A DNA stretch of 55,698 nucleotides from Cytobacillus firmus DS1. GTDB taxonomy: Bacteria; Bacillota; Bacilli; Bacillales; Cytobacillaceae. A program made the translations under genes and the position numbers. Below the pieces are notes generated by a model. The model saw only the letters and a program-made list of their open reading frames with translations. It was not told the DNA's origin and made no database searches. The stretch spans positions 1 through 55,698 of the forward strand of contig NZ_APVL01000023.1 of NCBI RefSeq assembly GCF_000565285.1, given 5' to 3'. This document shows, in pieces, positions 15,782 through 23,984 of the stretch (positions within the stretch are counted from its first letter, which is position 1; every line of letters starts with the position of its first letter).

Positions 15782-17773
15782 TTGCTGAAAAATGAGCGGG
15801 GCAATACCCTTATTACTGTGTTATTAATGTCGCTTGTATTTACCGTTTTGGGAATGAGTATCCTGGCAGCTTCTCTGGGCGGTGCCAAAAGAACGGAAAC
15901 GAGGGAGAGTGATATCTCCATTACATATAATTCTGTAAAGGTAATCGACCAAATGACCTCCGAATTGGCAGGAATTCTGCCGAGCCTTCCACTAGAAGAT
16001 TACCGGAGGAAGAACATTGAAGGAAAACTTTATGTGCGGAGTGATTTTGATATAGACCTGAAGAATAAGCTGAAAGATGACTTAATCGCGCCTTACAAAA
16101 CAGAGGATAATATAAGCTGTTTGAATATCATTGACCTGTCAGGAAGCAGTGCTGGCTTTATAGATTCCTCTGCACCTTGCATGGATGACATATCAAATTA
16201 TGATACCTTTAATATTGAACGGGAAAATGATTTCACAAGAGTATTAGACATCATTATAGTTACTAAAAATCCTGTTGAAACAGAAGGTAAAATTACACGG
16301 ACCCTCAGGAAAAGGATTATCCTGTCTCCCCTTCCAAGTTTCTTGAAATATGCTGCCGGCTCTTTTTCTGATGAAAATGATTCGGGTCTAATTTTAAATG
16401 GGTCAGCAAACTTTTCCGGGAATGTGTATGCTAACCGATTAACAATAAATGAAGATGCTGAATACGAATTAAGAGATGGAAGTAAAGAGAAAACTGATAC
16501 GAACATGTCTTCGATAAGTGGGGATTTATATAGTTCAACAGCGAACCTTCTTCCGCTGCTCATAAAAGAGAATTTTTATAAGGAACATGTCCCCGAGCTT
16601 AAGCATGACAGCCAATTTATCAATATTGATTTTGACAGAACGATGAATGAACAGGCCAATGAATTATTATCATTAAATGGGATTCCTGCTGTCAGAGCCG
16701 GAAATGGCAGTACGTTTTCAGAAGAGGTAAAATCCGGAATTCTTTCTTCTTTCGCCATAAATACTCTGATTAAGGAACAAAAAAAGCAATCCGGACTTCC
16801 CGAAATCCTGCAGGAATTAGGGAATAACAATGAATCAGATATTAAAAGTTACCTTATAAACACACCGGAAGATGCGTCCCTGCTTAACGGCCTTATCCAG
16901 GGCGATGTGGTGATTATGGCAGAGGATACTTCTCTTGAATTGAATGAAAAACTGATTGTTGATGGTGACCTTTATCTCGTGAATTTTGAAGATTTAACAA
17001 TATATGAAGATATATTAGTAACCGGGAGAACTCACCTTGTTAATTTTAACGGCAAGCTTGAGGTGAATGAAAATATTATTTCGGCAAATGATATAATTAT
17101 AGAATCCTATGCTCATAACAAGGACGAACTATCCAGTAAAGGCATTAAGGTCAACGGTGATATATTGTCAGGCAGAAACACTGCTATTAATGCCCTTAAT
17201 ACTTCGATTGAAATGACAGGAACCATAATCTCCAATGGATCCTTTACTATAAATGGTGATGAAACCGGAGAGCCTTCTGAGAATGATCAGGTAATCTTTG
17301 ATTCTGTTGTGTACGCAGGCAAACGTGCAAATATATCGAATGTAAATATTTTAGGATCGGAAAACAATACAAAGCAGCTTGTTCTGATGGCAAAAGATGA
17401 TTTACTGCTCACACGCATAAATGAATTCGGCAATTTCGATCCTGATGATGAAGCTGGAATGCCATATGTCCCTGAAGATGAAACGATAAAACCTTTAAAA
17501 GGATTTTTCTATACAGAAAAAGATGCAGAATTATATGGAGTAGGTTCACTTTTTTATATCAATGGAGGCATTTTTGCCAAAGAGAAGCTGATAATTAACG
17601 CTATTCGCGGTGAAGTAAAATCCATCGAAGAGCTGCCCTCAAGATCATCACAACTCGATAAGTATTCCCGTTTTATTGTGAACTACGATCAAAATGTACT
17701 TCTGCAGCGAATAGATACTCTTCCAATTGTAAAACATCTTCAAATTTTTTCTGATGAACTATTAATAGAATAA
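15782..17773 (+). CDS. PilX/GspK-like giant minor pilin with beta-solenoid domain
   Basis: A 663-residue protein starting at TTG after GAGGTGATCAT. The leader MLKNERG is followed by NTLITVLLMSLVFTVLGMSILAASLGGAKRTE, a class III transmembrane helix with Thr, not Glu, at +5, as in GspK/PilX-type tip pseudopilins. The ectodomain is huge for a pilin: about 130-370 is mixed, and about 375-520 shows repeated short strands (VVIMAEDTSLEL, VDGDLYLVNFEDLTIYEDI, VTGRTHLVNFNGKLEV, VNGDILSGRNTAINAL) typical of a beta-solenoid. It is last in the minor-pilin operon and faces the VWA protein gene. A tip adhesin or scaffold is likely by analogy. Confidence 0.8.
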   Translation: MLKNERGNTLITVLLMSLVFTVLGMSILAASLGGAKRTETRESDISITYNSVKVIDQMTSELAGILPSLPLEDYRRKNIEGKLYVRSDFDIDLKNKLKDDLIAPYKTEDNISCLNIIDLSGSSAGFIDSSAPCMDDISNYDTFNIERENDFTRVLDIIIVTKNPVETEGKITRTLRKRIILSPLPSFLKYAAGSFSDENDSGLILNGSANFSGNVYANRLTINEDAEYELRDGSKEKTDTNMSSISGDLYSSTANLLPLLIKENFYKEHVPELKHDSQFINIDFDRTMNEQANELLSLNGIPAVRAGNGSTFSEEVKSGILSSFAINTLIKEQKKQSGLPEILQELGNNNESDIKSYLINTPEDASLLNGLIQGDVVIMAEDTSLELNEKLIVDGDLYLVNFEDLTIYEDILVTGRTHLVNFNGKLEVNENIISANDIIIESYAHNKDELSSKGIKVNGDILSGRNTAINALNTSIEMTGTIISNGSFTINGDETGEPSENDQVIFDSVVYAGKRANISNVNILGSENNTKQLVLMAKDDLLLTRINEFGNFDPDDEAGMPYVPEDETIKPLKGFFYTEKDAELYGVGSLFYINGGIFAKEKLIINAIRGEVKSIEELPSRSSQLDKYSRFIVNYDQNVLLQRIDTLPIVKHLQIFSDELLIE

Positions 17774-17800
17774 GAAAAAGGTGCTGAGCACCTTTTTCTT
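17772..17800. terminator. Bidirectional terminator between convergent genes
   Basis: Perfect 13-bp stem with a 3-base loop (TGA), rich in A on the left and T on the right, so it works in both directions. It separates the plus-strand minor-pilin operon from the minus-strand VWA gene. Confidence 0.93.
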
Positions 17801-20668
17801 TTACCATTTACCTTCCCCTGCAGGACCATCGTCCGGTTGATCATCATCATTCACTACTTCAAATAGAGCTGAAGCTTTCGGCTGCTTCCCGTCTTTTTGC
17901 TTTTCAGCAGCTGCGGTTACCTTGGCGTATCCTATTTCCACACCCTCAATGTACCACTCAGTCCCCCTCTTGATTGCACGGACTTTATCAGGCATCTCAG
18001 AGAGTACTTCAACAATTTCCTGATCGGTGGCATTAAGAGGATTGAAGATCAGTAATTCTTTTAACGCGAGCCTGTTTCCCCTGGCAATTTTATATACAGC
18101 TTTATTAAACTTTATTTCATCTAAAGCAATGTATGGATCGGTTACGATCACTTTAATTTTCTTTTCAATATCGGAGCCATCCTTTGTTCTGACAATTAAA
18201 TACGTTTCACCCGCAGATTTACCAAAAACTGAATAATTATCGGTTAAAGCAGCTATAGATGTATCTTCAATGAACACCTCGAGTTCTTTATTGGATGCAT
18301 CAGCTGGTGAAATTTCCACGTTAAAGGATATTGACTTTTCGACATCCAATTCAATTGGATCTGGAGCTACTGATATGCTTTCAATTCTTTTAATAATGGT
18401 AATTCTCTTTGAGATATCATTTCCAAACGCGAATCCACCGGTGGCTTTAACCTTAATTATATATGTCCCTGGAGCATCTAAAAGCACACTGTCCGTAGCG
18501 GCAAAAGGCTTCCAGTCTTCATTGACCCCGTCTTTCTCAATTTTGTAGTAATAATTTATATCTTTACCTGCAACCAGTTTAGTTAGATTGAAAGTAATGG
18601 GATCGTAAACAACATCCCTATCAGACAGGATCTTCCCTGTAACCTGGCCTTTCATCTCAAAATCCGGTTCAAAATAAAGCATTGCGATACTATCATCGCT
18701 GTATTCAATTTTGAGGCCTGATGCCTGAGTTTCTGTAAGAAAATACAAATTCTTTACAGGCTTATTTTTCAGACCATAATTATTCGGAAACTCCGTCTGC
18801 GTCAGTTTTTTACCGTTATTATTTAAATCAATTTTTGAAATGATGCCTGACGCATCTCCATCATAAGCAATGTTATTAAAGCTATATAATCTCACCTTTG
18901 CATCAAGTACTTGGCTGGAAGCAGCTATGCTGGTTGATTGAGGTTTGTCCGGGAATCTGCTGTCAGTGTAAAACACTTGTGCACGCGGCATTGTTAATCC
19001 ATAAAAAGCTCTATCTGCTTTTAATGCTATTTTTGCAGAAAGATGATCCGGTGTGAAAGCACCATTTTTATAGCTGGTTTGCTGATTTGCCAGAATAAGT
19101 ACTGCATGCCTTTGTCCATTAATCATCTCTTCTTTCACAGAAGGATCCGCAATGAGTATTCCCTCAGGAAGCGGCTGTTTAATCACTATATTCTTAAGGC
19201 TTCCCTCCACTCTGCTATCAGGAATGCCTATTGGCTCCAAATGATACTTTATATTAAAATGATTTAATTTTGTATTTGAATTCATTTCTTTGACTAAATC
19301 ACGTAAATTATTTTGCACTTTTTCCAGCTGCATGGTTCCTTTAAATGATGCAGGAGCATCATCTTTCACTTCAATCTGCAGTTCAGGATGGACCAATATT
19401 TGTTCTTTATTATTCAAATCCTTGTATGTTAACTTTATATTATCTTTAAAAAGATACTTTCCCTCTTCTGCAAAATTTAGTGGAATACTGAAATCCAGTT
19501 CGCTTATTGTTTCTTTCCCAACATCATATTTGAAATTGACCTGTTTGGTTATAATATTATCTTCAGTTTGGATGGCATTTGATCCTTCTGCCAGAGATAC
19601 CTTTCCATTAAAAGGATTTAAGTCAATTTGAATCTCAGCAGTGATTGATGGCTTCAGCACACTGCTTGAAATTCGTTCCAGTATATCTCCAATATTTCCT
19701 GTTCCTGCCTGAATGGCTGTTTCTCCAGTATAGTTGGACATCTCGTTTAGAAAGTTCATATCGATATCTTTATCAGTCCCAAACCCTATAGAAAATAGCT
19801 TTATATTATTTGTGACCAGCTTTTTCACTTCTTCTAATATTGAACTGCGAATGGAGGATTGAGTAGGTAAATAATCTTTGCTATTGTTTTTTACTGAATA
19901 GGTACGATTGTTGTTATCCTTAAAATATTCATCTGCCACAAAATAAGAATTGCCGTACCAATCCCGCGCTGTTAGGAGCTCTTCAGTATATGTAACATTC
20001 TCAGTAACCGATTTGTATATATATCGGCAATTCAATCCCCACCAGCTGCACTCTTCATCTACAACCTTATTAAAAGTTCTTTTTTTCACACTCTCAGAAA
20101 AGGTAGGGACACCGTCCGTTAAAAAAATAATATTATTATTCGTATTCCCGCCTTTTAACAGCTCTTCAGCCTTTTTTATCGGGTCCTTATAATTTGTTCC
20201 ATTGATTGCTGACAGCGTCCTGACTTTTTCTTTTATCATTCCAAGATCATTTAGTGCATTTCCCGTCGGATAAAAGAATCCCTCTTGCTCACTGATTTTT
20301 TTATTGAATGGGATTAAATAGTATCTGTCTTTGGAATTTGCAGTTTCTAAAAAATGGTCAAGAGCATTTTTCATTGCTGTTTTAGCGCTGTCAAGTTTAC
20401 CGGCATCATTCATAGAACCGGAAATATCCATAATAAAGACAACATCCATTGGTTCTCTATTACTATCAGATGCAGTTCCGCTCTGCTTTACTCTGAAATC
20501 CAGATTTGCTGCTGCTGGCTTGCCAGCTGGTTTCACGATAATATTCTGGGAAGGCTGAACAGTGAAGTTTAATTTGGCATCATTTAATCCAGATGCCATT
20601 GAAGATTCAACAGATAGGGAGCATATAATAAGAGCGGTTAATAAACTAAGCAGTATTTTTTTGGCCAT
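17801..20668 (-). CDS. Secreted von Willebrand A-domain protein, likely pilus-associated adhesin
   Basis: A 955-residue exported protein. Residues 1-26 are a signal peptide (MAKKILLSLLTALIICSLS..SMA). A VWA domain spans about 72-335 with a complete MIDAS: DISGS (Asp81, Ser83, Ser85), the Thr of INGTNYKD, and the Asp of FLTDG. Between the last two strands is an insertion with CSWWGLNC, a probable disulfide loop. Beta-rich domains follow (about 340-760), then a Big_2-like Ig domain (IESISVAPDPIELDVEKSISFNVEISPADASNKELEV). The tail is acidic and has no LPxTG motif. It stands opposite the minor-pilin operon, so a PilY1-like tip role is plausible. An extended -10 promoter lies upstream. Confidence 0.85.
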   Translation of the reverse strand: MAKKILLSLLTALIICSLSVESSMASGLNDAKLNFTVQPSQNIIVKPAGKPAAANLDFRVKQSGTASDSNREPMDVVFIMDISGSMNDAGKLDSAKTAMKNALDHFLETANSKDRYYLIPFNKKISEQEGFFYPTGNALNDLGMIKEKVRTLSAINGTNYKDPIKKAEELLKGGNTNNNIIFLTDGVPTFSESVKKRTFNKVVDEECSWWGLNCRYIYKSVTENVTYTEELLTARDWYGNSYFVADEYFKDNNNRTYSVKNNSKDYLPTQSSIRSSILEEVKKLVTNNIKLFSIGFGTDKDIDMNFLNEMSNYTGETAIQAGTGNIGDILERISSSVLKPSITAEIQIDLNPFNGKVSLAEGSNAIQTEDNIITKQVNFKYDVGKETISELDFSIPLNFAEEGKYLFKDNIKLTYKDLNNKEQILVHPELQIEVKDDAPASFKGTMQLEKVQNNLRDLVKEMNSNTKLNHFNIKYHLEPIGIPDSRVEGSLKNIVIKQPLPEGILIADPSVKEEMINGQRHAVLILANQQTSYKNGAFTPDHLSAKIALKADRAFYGLTMPRAQVFYTDSRFPDKPQSTSIAASSQVLDAKVRLYSFNNIAYDGDASGIISKIDLNNNGKKLTQTEFPNNYGLKNKPVKNLYFLTETQASGLKIEYSDDSIAMLYFEPDFEMKGQVTGKILSDRDVVYDPITFNLTKLVAGKDINYYYKIEKDGVNEDWKPFAATDSVLLDAPGTYIIKVKATGGFAFGNDISKRITIIKRIESISVAPDPIELDVEKSISFNVEISPADASNKELEVFIEDTSIAALTDNYSVFGKSAGETYLIVRTKDGSDIEKKIKVIVTDPYIALDEIKFNKAVYKIARGNRLALKELLIFNPLNATDQEIVEVLSEMPDKVRAIKRGTEWYIEGVEIGYAKVTAAAEKQKDGKQPKASALFEVVNDDDQPDDGPAGEGKW

Positions 20669-20709
20669 ATAGTAAAATCCCTCCTTTACCAGTATTATGC
20701 ATTACTCTA

Positions 20710-20736
20710 ATTATACCAATTTACCTATAAAAACAA
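20710..20736 (-). promoter_or_regulatory. Promoter of the VWA protein gene
   Basis: Extended -10 TGGTATAAT (TATAAT at 20710-20715) with TTGTTT 15 bases upstream at 20731-20736. CTATTAAATAT lies just upstream, a word also found in the minor-pilin promoter region. Confidence 0.55.
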
Positions 20737-20773
20737 TATATTTAATAGGTCCAAAGATTTGTTTATTCATAAA

Positions 20774-20802
20774 AAAATCCTTTTGACAGGCAAAAGGATT
20801 TT
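20774..20802 (-). terminator. Terminator of the GGDEF gene
   Basis: Perfect 12-bp stem AAAATCCTTTTG / CAAAAGGATTTT with a 5-base loop, followed by T on the minus strand. It overlaps the stop codon of the cyclase gene. Confidence 0.88.
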
Positions 20803-22483
20803 ACTTCACATATTCCGCAACCCTATTCCTGCCAGCCCGCTTAGCTCCAACATATAATGCTCTGTCAGCATGGCGTATTAGGGCCAGTGAATCATCGGCA
20901 TCTTCAGGTGCAGCAGCTACCCCAAAAGAAGCGGTTATATAAACTTTTGTGCTGCTGCTTCTTCCATCGATGTTCTGCTTAAGTATGAATGGACGATTGG
21001 CAATGGTCTGCCTGATAAGCTCAGCCCAGCCTATTGCATCTTCCTTGCTGGTATCAGGCATTAGAACAATAAATTCCTCTCCGCCATATCGGGCAGCAAT
21101 TCCAGCCGTATCAATTAAATTTGTCAGCCGATCCGCCAGTTCGCAGAGAATTTCATTTCCGCTCTGATGACCGTAAGTATCGTTCACTTTCTTAAAATGA
21201 TCGATATCAAGTATGATGAGTGAGAGGAGATCCCTTGAACCATTTTGCAATCTGCTGAATTCTTCATTTAGTTTCGCCTCTATATAGCGGTAATTGTATA
21301 GCTTCGTTAACGCACAGCGCTCGCTTTTGGCTTTTGTTTCTTCATAGTGCCTGGTATTCTCAATGGCTATTGCAAAATGCGAACACAAAATATCGACAAT
21401 CATGAGCAGCGACTTTTCATATGCCCTCTTTTTGGTGGAGGAAAGCAGCAGAATCCCCAATATTTCATTACTTCTGATTATAGGAACACAAATGATGCTC
21501 TCAGCATCTTCTGGCACGAATTCCTTAGCAATGCTTTTCCATTTCTTTTTTGAATGAAATAGGACAGATTTTCTGGTGTCTAAAACCAATCCGCTGATTC
21601 CCTCATTTTTTTTGGTAGGCATTAGATCATTCGGCTTAATTTGGCCATGTTCTATCCGGTAAATGGAATGAAGTTCATCATTATTCTTAATATCTAGGAT
21701 ATAGGCATAATCAACAGGTATCATTTCGCTCAATTTCAAAATGAAAAGCTCCATAACCTCATCAACATCAAGGCGCTCGGCCATCTGATGACTTATTTCT
21801 GAGGCTTTTTGAAGGTAATCTATCACCTTTTCACTCGAGTAATAAAGATGAAGTATGATTGAAAGACTTACAAATGGTACACCTACAAACAGGAGTGCAA
21901 GAATTCCCACTTCAGAATAAAGAATGTAAAGGATAAGGCCAATTGGGAATGTTATGAGAGAAGTAACTGTTTCCCATATAAGGTCTTTTTCCAAAAAGGA
22001 TATTTTCCTGCCGTACAATGCAGCCTGAATTACGCTGATTAATATCTGATTTAGTGTAAAGTGAATGACCGGGTAGGCGGCTGCAACCCAGAAATACTGG
22101 GGATTGGCTATTAGATCTATGCCTGTTTTGCCTCCCATTGCAAAGTAAGCCAGTCCGCTCAATAAAGAGACTGTAAAGAACAAAAGTGAGTTAAGCGGCA
22201 GACGAAACAGCTGATCTTTTTGTATTTTGAGTCTTAAAAGAAGTACCAGGACACCCATCTGGACCATGATTATTTCCGCAAGAAGACCAAAGGTTAAGAA
22301 GACTGCCATGGAAACCCATTGAATCAAGAAGATTGGTGTATTATTGACAACCATAGGCATGGAAGAAACGAGAAACATTAAGATAAAAAAGGCAAATAAA
22401 CTGATTCCCTGTCCTGAAAGATCGGGAGGGTAAAAATGATAGGTTAGCATGAAACCTGCGGGAAATAACAGTATCCATAGCAA
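20801..22483 (-). CDS. Membrane GAF-GGDEF diguanylate cyclase
   Basis: At least 560 residues. The first ~215 contain about seven or eight transmembrane segments; about 220-385 is a GAF sensor domain; about 390-560 is GGDEF with LTKLYNYRYIEAKL, LDIDHFKKVNDTYGHQSGNEIL and an intact active-site ARYGGEEF. No RxxD inhibitory site precedes GGEEF, so product inhibition is not expected. It should make cyclic di-GMP from two GTP. It lies between folC and the VWA gene, has its own promoter and terminator, and encodes a likely ligand source for the MshEN motifs of PilB. The TTG start at 22483 has no ribosome site; GGAGGAGGGG sits 7 bases before an in-frame ATA at 22516, giving 571 residues. Confidence 0.93.
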   Translation of the reverse strand: MLWILLFPAGFMLTYHFYPPDLSGQGISLFAFFILMFLVSSMPMVVNNTPIFLIQWVSMAVFLTFGLLAEIIMVQMGVLVLLLRLKIQKDQLFRLPLNSLLFFTVSLLSGLAYFAMGGKTGIDLIANPQYFWVAAAYPVIHFTLNQILISVIQAALYGRKISFLEKDLIWETVTSLITFPIGLILYILYSEVGILALLFVGVPFVSLSIILHLYYSSEKVIDYLQKASEISHQMAERLDVDEVMELFILKLSEMIPVDYAYILDIKNNDELHSIYRIEHGQIKPNDLMPTKKNEGISGLVLDTRKSVLFHSKKKWKSIAKEFVPEDAESIICVPIIRSNEILGILLLSSTKKRAYEKSLLMIVDILCSHFAIAIENTRHYEETKAKSERCALTKLYNYRYIEAKLNEEFSRLQNGSRDLLSLIILDIDHFKKVNDTYGHQSGNEILCELADRLTNLIDTAGIAARYGGEEFIVLMPDTSKEDAIGWAELIRQTIANRPFILKQNIDGRSSSTKVYITASFGVAAAPEDADDSLALIRHADRALYVGAKRAGRNRVAEYVK

Positions 22484-22567
22484 CCATATTATTTTTTTGG
22501 CTCGTGAACTAACTATCTTTTTTCCCCTCCTCCATTTTATTCAGGAAAATAGTCGGATAATAACAAC

Positions 22568-22596
22568 ATTTTATCAAATTTTCTAACTTTTGTCAT
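22568..22596 (-). promoter_or_regulatory. Sigma-A promoter of the GGDEF gene
   Basis: ATGACA (22591-22596), 17-base spacer, TAAAAT (22568-22573) with TGA before it as an extended -10. It begins just after the folC stop codon, so the cyclase gene can be expressed apart from folC. Confidence 0.65.
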
Positions 22597-22600
22597 ATTT

Positions 22601-23914
22601 TCATTGATTGTTTTCCAAAAGGTTCAAAAGTTCAGGCTTCACTTCTGATAGGAAGTAAAGGGATCCGGTTATAACAAGGACGCTGTTTTTTCCTAAGTCA
22701 CACAGTTCAGTTTCCAATAGCTCTTTCCAATCTGAATGAAATTGTTTTCTGCCGTTTTTGCTGAGATTAAATAAATCTTCAGCAGATGCTGCTCTTGGAA
22801 AGTTAAATTCTGTAAACATGATGCAGTCTGCAGCAGAATCAAGCTTACTGATCATTTTATCAAGCTTTTTATCAGCCAGCGCTGCAAATACAATCTTTTT
22901 GCTTCTATCTCCAAAACGCTTTTCCAGCTCTGCAGTTAAAGCAGATATACCTTCTTCATTATGGGCTCCATCTAATACCACCAGCGGGTCAAGAGATACA
23001 ATTTCAAATCTGCCGGGCCAGTATGCTATTTTCAATCCGGCTCGTATGTGTTTTTCTTCTATTAAGAAAGAATAAAACTTATTTAATAGCTCTGCTGCCA
23101 TTACAGCCAGGGAAGCATTTTCTGTCTGGTGTTTCCCGCTCATTCCTGTCTCAAGATCACGGAAATCCTGAAAGACTGTCTCAAGGGAGAATAACTCACC
23201 CTGGTCCAGGGATTGATGATCCGAAATAGTAAATTCATTTCCCAGCTGATACACCGGGGACTTTAAGCCTAAAGCTTTATCTTGAATAACAGCGAGTGCT
23301 TCTTCCTGTTTAACAGCTGTAATAACACTGATTCCAGGTTTAATTATTCCCGCTTTTTCAAAAGCGATTTTCTCATATGTATCCCCAAGTATGGCTGTAT
23401 GATCCAGCCCGATGCTTGTAATGATTGATAACACGGGATAGATGATGTTAGTGGAGTCATATCTGCCGCCAAGCCCCACTTCAAACAACACAAGATCCAC
23501 CGGTCTTACATGGCCAAAATATTGAAAAGCCATGGCGGTAATGATTTCAAACTCGGTTGGACCGCCAAGTTCCGTCTGTTCCAATTCAACAGCAAGCGGG
23601 TATATATCATTGGCAAGCTGAACAAGATCTTCATCCCCGATTGGAGTTCCGTTAAGAGAAATACGTTCATTAAATTTCTCAAAATATGGTGATGTAAAGG
23701 TCCCGACGGAATAACCCGCCTCTTGAAGAATGGATCTTAAAAATGTAACTGTTGAGCCTTTTCCATTCGTTCCGCCAATATGAACAGACTTAATTCTTCT
23801 CTCGGGATGCCCGAGTTTTTCCATCATCCAGTTCATTCTCTGCAGACCCGGCTTCATCCCCAGTCTTAGCCTAGAATGGATCCATTCCAATGCTTCCTCA
23901 TAAGTAGAAAACAT
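22601..23914 (-). CDS. folC: Folylpolyglutamate/dihydrofolate synthase
   Basis: A 437-residue Mur-ligase-type enzyme that adds glutamate to folates and, in bifunctional forms, to dihydropteroate. The P-loop GGTNGKGSTV is near residue 50; TSPYFEKFNERISLNG is the folate-binding signature; FEVGLGGRYDSTN is the omega-loop region; GLDHTAILG and LDGAHNEEG are conserved Mur-ligase motifs. Length is normal. The second ATG is preferred because GGAGG lies 9 bases upstream but only 3 from the first. It follows valS by about 70 bases, as in B. subtilis. Confidence 0.96.
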   Translation of the reverse strand: MFSTYEEALEWIHSRLRLGMKPGLQRMNWMMEKLGHPERRIKSVHIGGTNGKGSTVTFLRSILQEAGYSVGTFTSPYFEKFNERISLNGTPIGDEDLVQLANDIYPLAVELEQTELGGPTEFEIITAMAFQYFGHVRPVDLVLFEVGLGGRYDSTNIIYPVLSIITSIGLDHTAILGDTYEKIAFEKAGIIKPGISVITAVKQEEALAVIQDKALGLKSPVYQLGNEFTISDHQSLDQGELFSLETVFQDFRDLETGMSGKHQTENASLAVMAAELLNKFYSFLIEEKHIRAGLKIAYWPGRFEIVSLDPLVVLDGAHNEEGISALTAELEKRFGDRSKKIVFAALADKKLDKMISKLDSAADCIMFTEFNFPRAASAEDLFNLSKNGRKQFHSDWKELLETELCDLGKNSVLVITGSLYFLSEVKPELLNLLENNQ

Positions 23915-23984
23915 ATCCATGCACCTCCGTTATACAGGAAGGAAGACGAATCCATGATGTGGACCCGCCTTCCGCAACTATTAA

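Noticed and set aside
17801..20668. Sortase-anchored adhesin reading of the VWA protein
   Set aside because: The C-terminus is acidic and lacks LPxTG, hydrophobic segment and basic tail.
14553..22600. c-di-GMP riboswitch sought in the pilus and cyclase leaders
   Set aside because: No GEMM-type core was found in the divergent region, the VWA leader or the cyclase leader; control appears to be at PilB.
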